Assembly: GCA_022702545.1 (NCBI GenBank)
Contig: JAHRBC010000003.1
Coordinates: forward strand, 4,464,001 to 4,528,000
Direction of reading: 5' to 3'
Source of the DNA: Phycomyces nitens
Taxonomy: Eukaryota; Mucoromycota; Mucoromycetes; Mucorales; Phycomycetaceae
DNA: 64,000 bases
The notes beneath the pieces are model-generated. The model worked only from the letters and a program-made list of their open reading frames with translations. It did no database searches and was not told where the DNA came from. The stretch's first letter is position 1. Every line of letters begins with the position of its first letter. Position numbers and translations under genes: made by a program. This document shows, in pieces, positions 39,074 to 49,189 of this stretch.

Positions 39074-41826
39074 GAAAGGAAAAGAAAGTGCTGCATTAAC
39101 CCATGAGGCTCAGTTAATGAGTATCAATGGTGATCTCGAGTCTGTACACACCAAAGACCTGTCAGCAGGGGGCGTGAAAAAAAGGAAGATTTTGTGCATG
39201 TGTCACTGCCTGGGATCAATACCGGTCATTTCTCCTCTTTCTTTGCCGAGCTTGGTCCATCCATATGCGTCGATTCCGCTAGTAAATCCGTGTCCAAGAG
39301 CGGCCCGTGCTTTTTTGTATTCTTGTCTGATCTGGTACTTGTGGTTTTCAAGTTGGTCAATTTATCATCTCGACCGTATTTTGTTGTAAATAGCTGCTGG
39401 GCCGGATAGGATATCATTCCTAACCAAAGCCAATAAAACAACCCAAAGGCTTATTGTCTATTGACAAGAGCCAAGAAGGCAAAGGCGATTTAGTACCAAT
39501 ATATTGCATCATATACATCTCTTGTAATTATCACATGAGAAATGATCGTCTTGGTAACCCACTGTAATTAATTTGAATTCTTGTTTTATCTACAAAATAA
39601 TGGCCATAAATATGTGTATATGTAGCCCTTTGTAGCACTCGTCCAGTCCATAAGAACATTGTTGATTCCTGCATTGTGTTTATGCGGACGATAAAGCAGG
39701 TTTAATCAAAGGGGGGGAAACATTCTTATCATATCAAGATTCTTGATCAATTACAATCCCAATTGTATGTTCTTTGCTATAACAATAGACTGCACCAAAT
39801 AAACAGAACAAATACCCAGTACAAACGATGATAATAAGGGTTAGAAACTATATGATATTTCGTTTGGTGCACAACAGAAACCATCTGGTAACACTCCCTT
39901 TCAATTTAGTAGCCTAGCCATTCTTGACCATTATCTCTAATCATGCCTATATTATTGACATTTCAAGGTTTGTTTTATATATATATAGGAAATAAGTAGC
40001 TGTCTATGATAGCCAGATAGTTATGTTGAATAACAAACTAAAGATTTAGATTCTCAGCATAAAAAGATGTCCTAGTCAAGACAGAGTGCAAAAGAGATTA
40101 AAATTGAAAGGCAAGGACCCTGCCGATATACAAGATATATTAATGTGCATATATATATATATAATATTTGCTTCTCTTTACACTTTAATTTCTGCAGAGA
40201 CTATATGTATAGTGATGTTGAGATAATCACATATCCTCCATATTATTATTTTTTTATTAAATATTGCAAAAACATGTATTAGAAATAAATAGTAATAATA
40301 ATAAAGAATCTGTATGCAGCTAGATTAATTACTTTGCAACTCTTGGCCAAGAGAGATATGTAGTAGTATTGGCCCAATTGATATTGATATAGGCAGCCAT
40401 GGTGCGTTTTCAGTCAGAATACAATAAGAAATGTACCAATAGCACAAAAATATCCCTACAGAAAGTACATTGAGAGATTGAGGTGAAACCATCTAGAGGT
40501 TATTAAAAGTATAAGCGCACGTTTGTAACCAATTGAAACCAATTGAAACCCAGATGACAGATTTGGTCTTGCTTTTTCTTTAAATGCATGAATTTACAAC
40601 AGAGTTGGTTTTATAGCCTTGGAGCGACACCCTTTGTAATATAGCCCATAGATAACAGCATCAAGGAGCCAATTGGGCGTTAATTACACATCTTGTCCCA
40701 TATAAACTCATATAAACCCCTTCCCTTTTCTTTTTGTTTCTAATACTTACTCTTCTTCTTCTTCTTCTCTTCTTTCCTTGACTCACATTAATTCTCGACT
40801 ATTATTGGCCAGGGTGTTTCTAGTATGCTCAGATATTAAACATGAGCTGTTTAATAACAGAGAATCCGTGTTGGTATTTCTGTTTCATTATTATTATTAT
40901 TTTATAGAATTGACTTTGTATCATAAATAACCATGCCAAGCAATGGGCCGTTGTTCAAAAGTATAGAGTGTTTGTAATGGGTATTTTGATAATGTTGTGG
41001 AGAATGTAATATATAAAAAGGCTGAATGGCTCATCATCTTCATTTATTTATGCCTTGTAGGTTAGTAGGACAATTTTGATTATTTTAATATGTATTTATA
41101 GTATTTTCTAAATATGGCCTCTTTCTGGACGAAATTCCCAAGGTAAACCTATTATTTTTGGCAATAAAAAAAAAAGGGAAGCTGAGTATTGGAATTGTGC
41201 TGATAAATGTCAAGATTGATACTTGGCTATACGGGCCATGTAATTAACACACACATACACATATATATATATATAATTAGTGAAATAATGTTCATTCCAG
41301 GCACTGCTATAGAAACATAGACACAGTATCTAATGGCTGTCAAGTCCTTTGTGCAAGCCAAACAAATTAGTTACATAAAAAAAAACCTTGCCACAAAACC
41401 TTTGTAAATAAATTATTTGAATTCATTTGAAAAGATGATTTTATGGCGTTATTTTCATTCATGGATAAGTAATAGTTTATTTAAAATATTCTGATCGAGA
41501 CCCATCGTCGTCGATTGGCTTTTTCCTTCAACATGAAACCTCCAATCTGACCTTTTCATTTGAAAGATCAAAAGGACTTGCAGTCACATGCTAGGCCTCT
41601 CTCTGGACTGCGCTGGACCAAATATGTGTGTATATATAAAAAAAAGTCATTTTTTTGTTCCTCATCTGTTCTCCGAAGCTTATTGGCTGCAACCGATTGG
41701 TTCTGACGTTTGCACATTTTAGCTGTCCACTTAAAATGAGGACTTTGCTCCAGTCCCCTTTTTTTCGGCTTGTCTTCACCTACTTTTAGATTTCGTCTCT
41801 TCGTCTCTTATACATCACAATAGTTC
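39074..41826. other. Intergenic region between F-box copy A and BZW gene
   Basis: Mostly AT-rich with (TA)n tracts near 39978, 40147 and 41261. The exception is 39180-39470, which has noticeably higher GC content and coding-like translation on the minus strand (listed separately). A CTT run lies at about 40750-40772. Confidence 0.55.
39184..39467 (-). pseudogene. Unrecognised small membrane-protein gene, frameshifted
   Basis: Two overlapping minus-strand frames each look like protein. Upstream (about 39467-39375) is a hydrophobic stretch reading AFGLFYWLWLGMISYPAQQL. Downstream (about 39373-39213) is a charged helix LENHKYQIRQEYKKARAALG, then GIDAYGWTKLGKERGEMTG and a stop. They are offset by one base near an A-run at about 39375; one extra base there would make a single frame of about 80 residues. 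I do not recognise the family. A signal-anchor or small mitochondrial membrane protein would fit the layout. It may be a genuine pseudogene, a sequencing error in a homopolymer, or exons joined by an intron I cannot place. Confidence 0.35.
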
Positions 41827-43592
41827 ATGAATTCTACCCAAACTCAAACAAACACCCCTAAACCTGCTTTGAATGGTGCCAGAATAAAACAAAGAAAAGT
41901 AAGCTCAAGTACATATAAAAAACCAAGAGATCCCTTCTCATCTTCTTTTTTCTAGGGTGTCCAAAAAGCACAAGCCAAACACGAGCCAGAAAGTAAGCAA
42001 ACATGATTCATCCCAAACTGCCATCTAACCACAATCAACAGTCTTTAGGGACCAGGTCCTAAAGTTATTGGAGACAGCAAAGCCTGGTAATCTAGAAGAC
42101 ATCTCGCTCAAACTTGACGCAGGTGGAAATACACTTGAATATCGTAAATACAACGATTCTCTCTTTGAAATCCTTATTACTGGTGGAATCTTGGGTAAGT
42201 TGCAATAGATCATTAAAATAATAATAATAAAAAGGCAAAAAAAATAAAAATAAAAATCAAATCCTACGTCAGAAGGGACCACGTTTTTTCCCACTTGAAA
42301 ATTCATTTGCCTTTTAATATAGAACCCGGAGGAATCATTAATGATGATGCCGAACGTTGTCCTTTCAGCATCTTTGGATGTGCCGATGATAACACATCTA
42401 TCAAGAACGCCGTCGATGTGTTCAACAAGCTTATTCGTCGTTACAAGTACTTGACACGTTCGTTTGAAGAAACCCTGAAGAACATCCTTCAATATATCAA
42501 CCGTTGGCAGCCAGCCGAAAACCACAAATTGGCCGTCGCTACTGGCTACTTTGTAACCATCCAGCTCGGAAGTCTCTCTGTGCTCAAGGTCCTCTTCAAG
42601 GACTATTTGGTCAAGGATGGTAAGTTTCAATTACAATGTGGTACAATTGAATGGTTAAAGGGGGGGAGGATATGCAGATATCATTATCATTATGTTATTG
42701 TAGGCAAAATATAAAAGAGATTTTTAACCCATTTTTTTTTAATTGCTTCTAGGCCTCTCTCTCGAGTTTGCCACCACTGTCTTCCGCACCATCTTGAGTG
42801 TCCAGACTATCGAACAGCTCGGCAAATCCCTCATCAACTCTGGTCTCGATTCCAAATTGATCGAGCTTTTCCCTCCCAACAAGCGTGAGGATGAATGTCT
42901 TGTTCGCCACTTTGAGGCCGAGGACATGAAACCCTTGGTTGAGTTCCACCAAAGAAACCAAAAGAACTCCAAGAAAGACGAATTAGCCTACAAGCTCAAG
43001 GAGATGCTTCAGTCCGAGGCTGGTGTTGCCGAGGTAAGGATCAAGCTAGTGGGTAATGAACAATAGGTGTTAATGAAATGTGTACAGGTTATTGCCTATG
43101 TCAAGCAGAGCTCTAAGGATGCTGGTCTCGTCGAGTCCGAGATCATCCAGATCATTTGGGTTGCTATTCTCAGCACCCTTGATCTTATCAATGCCCGTCC
43201 TGATCAAGTCGAGGCACAGACCTTCCGCGCCCTCAACGTAAGTAGTGCTGCTAACCAGAATCACAAGAATCCAAGAGACTAAACAAGATGTGTACATATA
43301 TATAATATAGGAATGGTCCAAGCTCATGGAAGCCTTTGCTACCTCCCCCAAGACTGAGATCGTTTTGCTTCAAAAGGCGCAGTTGACTTGTTACGAGGAT
43401 GCCAAGTTCACCAAATTCTTCCGCCAGATTGTTCAGCTTTTGTACAAGAACGATGTCTTGTCTGACAACGCCATTCTTTACTGGGCTGACAAGGCACACA
43501 AGCCTCAGGGAAAGACCATGTTCATCAAGCAAATGGAACCCTTTGTTCAGTGGTTGAAGGACAATGAGGATAGCAGCGAAGAAGAAGATTAA
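41827..43592 (+). CDS. BZW1/BZW2-type eIF5-mimic protein (5MP)
   Basis: Seven exons (41827-41898, 41956-41992, 42042-42194, 42323-42619, 42753-43033, 43088-43237, 43311-43592) give 423 residues; human BZW2 is 419. The sequence follows BZW proteins end to end: FRDQVLKLLETA, LDAGGNTLEYRKYNDSLFEIL, FNKLIRRYKYL, LIELFPPNKR and the C-terminal W2/eIF5C HEAT domain (about 270-415) with VLLQKAQ and FIKQMEPFVQWLK. The end is an acidic NEDSSEEED. 5MPs imitate the C-terminal domain of eIF5, bind eIF2 and eIF3, and tighten start-codon selection, acting in the cytosol. Baker's yeast lacks this gene. The short first exon is placed by its ATG and good donor; its 24 residues are the least conserved part. Confidence 0.94.
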
Positions 43593-44024
43593 GAGTAGAC
43601 GAATTTTCATATTTTTTTTTTCATCATCATATAAATAAACTTTAAGCGACATGTCTTTACATATTTATATTATATTCGTTGCAAAGGAGACAATAAACAA
43701 AAAGTCTCTGCTTAATCTCTAAAGAAGTCTATTGTTTATTGATTCTAATTTTTTTTTAAAAAAATTAATACAAATGGCCAAGCCTCCCAATCTTGGACAT
43801 TTGAATTCAAAATCTCAACATAGCATTTAATGTACAATCCAAACAACATGCAAACAGTTTGGATTTGAATAAAAATATTTGTTAATCCAAATACATAAGC
43901 AATAAATTGACTTGGCCGAATAATGCAGATGGTCTTTAACCTCTAATTGATTTTGTACCTGTTCAAAGTTATGTTGCAATTTTTGGAACAGAGGACCAAA
44001 ACTATTCCATCTCAACTCCATTTT

Positions 44025-44068
<44 letters not shown>

Positions 44069-45479
44069 GCTGGTACGTTTATTCTAGTGGACATTTTATT
44101 CAAAGTGGAAAAGGAACCATGGCTAATGAGCTTGGTGGACCCGAACCCATGGATTATATCGTCTTGACATTGAGGCGCAGAATTTGTCATGTCAAGAAGA
44201 AATAAAATGGAAATCAGTGTAGCAACGACCAACAAAACAAGTGTAATTATACGCTATACAAGAATCATTGCCACGCGTGTTGTTTAATGTAATTGACTGC
44301 CTTTGGTGCCAATAAAAAGCGAGAGTCTACTATGAGAAAGGCGAGAGAAGCAATAAATAATATTCTACATTGACTAAATTAAAATTAAAAAAAGAAGTAA
44401 ATTTGTTGTAATTAAACGTAAATTACCGTATTATCAAAAATATCCTCTCACATTTCTTCTTCTTTTTTTTCAAATGCCCATTGATCTGTATTTTTGATCA
44501 TTGCTACAGCATTCTTTTTTTGTTTAATATTGGAACAAACTTTAAAGAGGTCTATAGTTTGTTCATATTTGGAATCTAATGAATAACTCTACTACATTTA
44601 CATCATTACATATCCATGGGACCAATTCAGCCACGTTTCAGGGTGTTTTATTAGTGTAACAGCAACTAAAGCAGTTTACACAGCATTAATATATACTACA
44701 GATTCAACCTTTGTTGTTTTTGTGCCTTTAAAAGAGAGAGAGAGTGTTCTGTTTGCTCAACAGCACCAAGAATGTATCTTGTGCATTCGATATAATGTTA
44801 ATTCCTTTCTGAATTCTTTGGGTTCACAGCTCCTTTAGACCTCTTTGTTTGGCCAAAAGTGGTAATGCAAGGCATCAGCCACTATGCCTAGATTGTCTTT
44901 TTCGAGTATCTAATAAACCATAATTTATTTATTTTTGAAATGAGATTTTTGTAGCCTAGCAACCGTTGGCTAGAATAAAATACTAATGAGATCTGTTACA
45001 TGTAGTTTAAAGGTATTTCTACTGATGACTAAATTATGAATTCCATTTATTAAAAAAAAATTAATAAACCATGACGTGAGCTTCTTGAGATGGGCGTATT
45101 GGAGTAACACTTGGAATACAAACGGGTGCAGTGAAATGTAGGACAAGTATGAAATGAACCTCATTCACGCCGTGTGCCATGGGTTGTGTATCAACGTGGC
45201 ATGTAATTGTTCATTTTCTATTCCTTACTGCTGAACTTGCATTATTTTGGCAATCTTCACTGCTCCAATCCTGTTTCATGTATATGAATCAGCTCCATAG
45301 CGTGATCATTTTCATGTCGTATCCAATTCCATAATGGACTTTTCTTCCAAAACTGTACAGCTATTTAATCAAATCCTTTGCCACCTGATCATACATGAAC
45401 ACAAAACCTCAGACCACCCTTTGCATTGATAACACTTGTTTGTCGATCCTTCTAATTTCATTGTCTTCTTCCCTTAATC
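43593..45479. other. Intergenic region between BZW gene and F-box copy B
   Basis: AT-rich, with an (ATT)n tract at 44026-44068 that creates artificial poly-Tyr/poly-Ile open frames. No supportable gene. A pyrimidine-rich leader (about 45455-45475) precedes the F-box start. Confidence 0.55.
44026..44068. repeat. (ATT)n microsatellite
   Basis: About fourteen perfect TTA units, the longest trinucleotide run in the window. Confidence 0.95.
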
Positions 45480-47288
45480 ATGTTAGTAACTCAACTACCC
45501 TTTGAAATACTCTCCAAAATCGCAGGTTCCCTTCAAACTCCAGACATCCTCACAGGCTCTCTTGTCTGCCAGGCATGGAGGAGGCCATTTGAAGAAGCAC
45601 TCTGGCGACAAATCACAATCACCTCTGACCACCAGTTGGACATCTTTTGCGAAAAACTATACAGACAGCAAATGTCTGGCAAGAAATTAGACCACCATGT
45701 ACGCGAACTCAACCTGAGCTATCATCGTCCAAGCTATCCAGAGAACTTTGGTTTAATAGAACAGAGTTTCCCGCTATTGGATCATCTTTGTATCAGTGAC
45801 AATGCTTGGTTTACAACAGACCCTCCTCCCTATGTCAATTGGAGCCACTGGAAGACCATCACGCGTCTGGATTGGTGGTTATTCGATGGTGCTGTACTTG
45901 CACCAGAATCCTATCTTGCCCTGTCCTTCCTCCCCAATCTCTCTTCTCTCAAACTGTCTTATGCCTGCGAGGACGAAGGAGCGTTCACTTTGGACGATTT
46001 TGAGATGCTACTCGACAACACACCCCGGCTAACCACGCTTTCCATCGACAGTCTCATTGGCAACCTGTCCGAGAAGGATCTTGGGCGCATCAAGAATCTC
46101 CCTCCCAGCACTACCTTAACCGCCCTGTTTATTGAATCATACTCTTGGGACCTCGGATGGCTGTGCTATTGGGCTCACAAATGTCCAAGTATCCAGTCTC
46201 TTGAATGGAACAGCTCCGTGTCCGCAACTGTACCCTACCACATGGACGAGGCTTCTGCAGTTCTCAAGACAATGAACAACCCGTTCAAGAATCTCGAAAG
46301 ATTTGATATGGAAGCCCTCAAGGATTCTCATGCAGACCATTTCTTTGAACTTCTCCACCAGTGCCATACTTCCCTCAAACACCTCGAACTAAGATTAAAA
46401 AGCGACGAACAATTTATCCCAATCAAGATGTTTGAAGAGGCTCCCTTTTCTTTCTTTGAGTCTTTAGAGACAATCTTTCTGGATCTCGCTGGCGAGACAT
46501 CCGATATCTTTCTCTTGCCTCATGCTTTTCGTAAATGTTCCCGGCTTACACACCTCACAATTATTGCACCAGATCTATTTATCGAGCTCGACATCCTTTT
46601 GGACCATTGCCAATCCCTCAAGACCCTGGAACTTAATGTGTGCGAGGTTGCAACAAGTGATGATACCCCTTTGTACCCCTCAGCCCACGGCCTTCGCGTG
46701 ATCGAACTGGAAAAGGCAACTATTCCCAGCTCTCTCTTTTACTACCTTTCACAGCGGTGTCTTGAGCTCAGCCGTCTACATATCGTTGACTCTGACGTCG
46801 TGTGCTCTCTATCAAGTACTGCCGGGAATATGAGCATCTACATGCCCTACACGCACTTGGATACCCTGATGATTACCTCGGTAGAGTTCCATGTCATCAC
46901 AAATGCAGCCAACATGGAGTCTTTTGTGCTCAATTACTTGCACCTCGTTCAATTGGACAGCCCATCAGAGCAACCGAGATTCTCATATAAGCCAATTGAC
47001 TCCAAAGCACACAAGAATCTCGAGATCCACCCACCGCAATGGTATTGCCAGTATGCTAAAGAAGATACTCCAGACATAGTCTCATTCCATGCCCTGGATA
47101 AAGAACAAGGCCACCAGTTTGAGGATTATCTAAAAGCCAAGCAGTGTACTGAAGAACTGGTTGAGCGACGAATTAAAGAACAAAATTGTTCCGGGCATCC
47201 ATTGGATTCAAATGATTGGATGGAAGACTTGCTTCCGGAAAATGTAGCACTACAGATTGGTTATACCAAAACAGTCATCATTAGATAG
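45480..47288 (+). CDS. F-box/leucine-rich protein (copy B)
   Basis: Single-exon gene of 602 residues. The F-box spans about residues 4-45 (QLPFEILSKIAGSLQTPDIL...VCQAWRRPFEEALW). Leucine-rich segments follow (ITRLDWWLF, LSSLKLSY, LTTLSIDS, LKHLELRL, LTHLTIIAP, LKTLELNV) to the end. It is probably a substrate adaptor of an SCF ubiquitin ligase; the target is unknown. It is paralogous to the minus-strand gene at 37274-39073, with similar length, no introns, and colinear motifs including SWDLGWLCYWA and MPYTHLDTLMI versus MPFTHLDTMLM. It is followed 730 bp later by the second glutamine amidotransferase on the same strand. GC content is clearly above the flanks, as expected for a real coding region. 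Confidence 0.9.
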   Translation: MLVTQLPFEILSKIAGSLQTPDILTGSLVCQAWRRPFEEALWRQITITSDHQLDIFCEKLYRQQMSGKKLDHHVRELNLSYHRPSYPENFGLIEQSFPLLDHLCISDNAWFTTDPPPYVNWSHWKTITRLDWWLFDGAVLAPESYLALSFLPNLSSLKLSYACEDEGAFTLDDFEMLLDNTPRLTTLSIDSLIGNLSEKDLGRIKNLPPSTTLTALFIESYSWDLGWLCYWAHKCPSIQSLEWNSSVSATVPYHMDEASAVLKTMNNPFKNLERFDMEALKDSHADHFFELLHQCHTSLKHLELRLKSDEQFIPIKMFEEAPFSFFESLETIFLDLAGETSDIFLLPHAFRKCSRLTHLTIIAPDLFIELDILLDHCQSLKTLELNVCEVATSDDTPLYPSAHGLRVIELEKATIPSSLFYYLSQRCLELSRLHIVDSDVVCSLSSTAGNMSIYMPYTHLDTLMITSVEFHVITNAANMESFVLNYLHLVQLDSPSEQPRFSYKPIDSKAHKNLEIHPPQWYCQYAKEDTPDIVSFHALDKEQGHQFEDYLKAKQCTEELVERRIKEQNCSGHPLDSNDWMEDLLPENVALQIGYTKTVIIR

Positions 47289-48017
47289 TCAAATTTAATA
47301 ACATAATAATATATATTTGTGAATTCTAATGAATAATGAATAATGAATAATGAATAATAATAAATAATAATTTAATAATTTATCGAAATGTAATGCAAAA
47401 AAAAAGAAAAAGACCAATAGGAGAGTATATTTTACTATTAAGTGGGGTGAGATAATGCTTTGGGCCCTAAAAGTTCTTGGGTGATACTTGGAAGGTATTC
47501 CAGGAAAAAAAAAACAAGTGAATCAATGGTGGGATCAAGTTGGTGAGAGTATCAAAAGGACGCAGATTTAAAGGTGATAAAGTGGCCTGGGTACAGTCCT
47601 TATCTCAGCCCAATTGATACTGCATGGACATACCTTGGGAGGATATTAAGACCCAAGACACCTCTGTCAAAGATCCCCGAGACTTTAGTAATCTGTGAAT
47701 GAAGAATGAAAACACAAGGTCAATTACATACAGAAATACTAGAATTTCTGTATTTTACAAGTCTTTATTGTGTCCTAATAAAAATATTCAGAAATGTATA
47801 AGAGATTCAATTTATACCCTTATCTAATCTACGGGTGTATAATTCTAATTAGTCTGCAAGCACAAGATGCTAAATAACTGCCCTCCAAGTGTTATCTTGA
47901 TTGTATCTTTGGCGTGAATTGAACAAGAGTATGATATGGTGAAAACCCTATTTTATTTCCAAAACCTTCAAAGCAAGATTGGTAGCCGTTCTTTCTGAAT
48001 TCCACCGACCTGTTTTA
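47289..48017. other. Intergenic region between F-box copy B and amidotransferase B
   Basis: Begins with tandem seven-base TGAATAA-type units (about 47328-47361), then AT-rich spacer. Two signal-like AATAAA runs lie within the repeat region. No gene is seen. Confidence 0.55.
47328..47361. repeat. Tandem ATGAATA heptanucleotide repeat
   Basis: Four to five consecutive seven-base units followed by ATA-rich degenerate copies, 40 bp after the F-box stop. Confidence 0.85.
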
Positions 48018-48926
48018 ATGACAATAAAACCTAATCTGCATTTGGCTATCTTGAAATGCGACACTATCAACCAACGTATACAAAATAAATATGGAGACTA
48101 CAATGTCATGTTTCCGTATATCTTTGAAAAGGCTGCCGATAAAGAACTCAAGATTACCTGGGATTCATTCAATGTCGTAAAGATGATTTATCCAGATCTT
48201 GAGGATCTTTCTCGTGGCAAGTATGATGGCATTGTAATCTCTGGTTCATTTGCATCGGCCTACGAGAATCAGCCTTGGATCCTCAAACTGGTCGAGTTCT
48301 TATCTTATATGCGCACCAAACCCTTCGGGCTGAATATCCGTCTGTTGGGTGTATGCTTTGGTCATCAAATATTGGCTCGTGTCTGTGGTGGTGTATGTGA
48401 AAAGAACACGAATGGGTGGGAGGTAATGATGGAATATTATCAGGGTGTCTGTCGAGTTACTCACAAGCAGAGAGTCTAGCTTGGATTATATGACGTGAAG
48501 CTTACACCCGATGGAAAAAGGATATTCAATACAGATAAGGAGTTTTTTGTAAGTAATAATGGATGGGATAGGATGGGTGATTGTCAAGACCTTTGTTCAT
48601 AAACATGTCTTTAGCGCATTCATGAAGTTCATCAGGATCATGTCATTCTCCCACCCGGATTCATTACCCTGGCCACTACATCTCCTCATACCCCAGTACA
48701 GATAATGATTTCGTCCGATAACCAGTGTATCTCTATCCAAGGACACCCTGAATTCAATCGCGACACTACTTTGATGCTCCTCAATGAGATCAAGGACTTG
48801 GGTGCTGTCTCGGAGGTCCTTGGAGATAATTATATCAAGGAGTTTAGTTCATCTGGCCCTGATACCGATGCAATCTGGATGACAAGACAATTCATCAAAT
48901 TCTTCAAAGGCAAGCTTGTACTCTGA
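48018..48926 (+). CDS. Class-I glutamine amidotransferase, GMP-synthase-like (copy B)
   Basis: Three exons (48018-48422, 48480-48548, 48615-48926) of 405, 69 and 312 bp give 261 residues, the same exon lengths and product length as the copy at 2421-3335. The catalytic set is intact: GVCFGHQ with Cys 113, and QGHPEF with His 203 and Glu 205. The ATG at 48018 was chosen because it aligns with the start of copy A; the upstream in-frame TTG at 47979 is not a start. Manual alignment of the first 135 residues gives 84 identities (about 62%). Function is as for copy A: a glutaminase-type domain without a fused synthetase, true substrate unknown. It lies downstream of F-box copy B on the same strand. 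Confidence 0.9.
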
Positions 48927-49158
48927 TATACATACCCTCTATAATAAAAACATGTACTACTATAATATCCCTCTATATAAACCAGACTTGTATTATATTC
49001 TAAAGCCCATATTTTAAATAAATGGTAAAAGAATGATATATTACTTTACACTATCTGTTGCTCTTGATTTTTGTTTTTTGTTTTTGATTTATAATGTCTA
49101 GAGAACATTGTTGCGTAAATCAAAGAGGATATGAGAGGCGAGGTAGATGATTATCAAC

Positions 49159-49180
49159 CATACATACATACATACATACA
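49159..49180. repeat. (CATA)n microsatellite
   Basis: Five to six tetranucleotide units immediately beyond the BET4 stop codon (49190), probably in its 3' UTR. Confidence 0.9.
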
Positions 49181-49189
49181 ATCGCCTAA

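Noticed and set aside
44002..44235. Open frames with poly-Tyr or poly-Ile
   Set aside because: Produced by the (ATT)n microsatellite. The hydrophobic start on the minus strand looks like a signal peptide, but the remainder has no support.
47979..48017. Upstream extension of amidotransferase B
   Set aside because: Begins with TTG, has no counterpart in copy A, and the ATG at 48018 gives the same product length as copy A.
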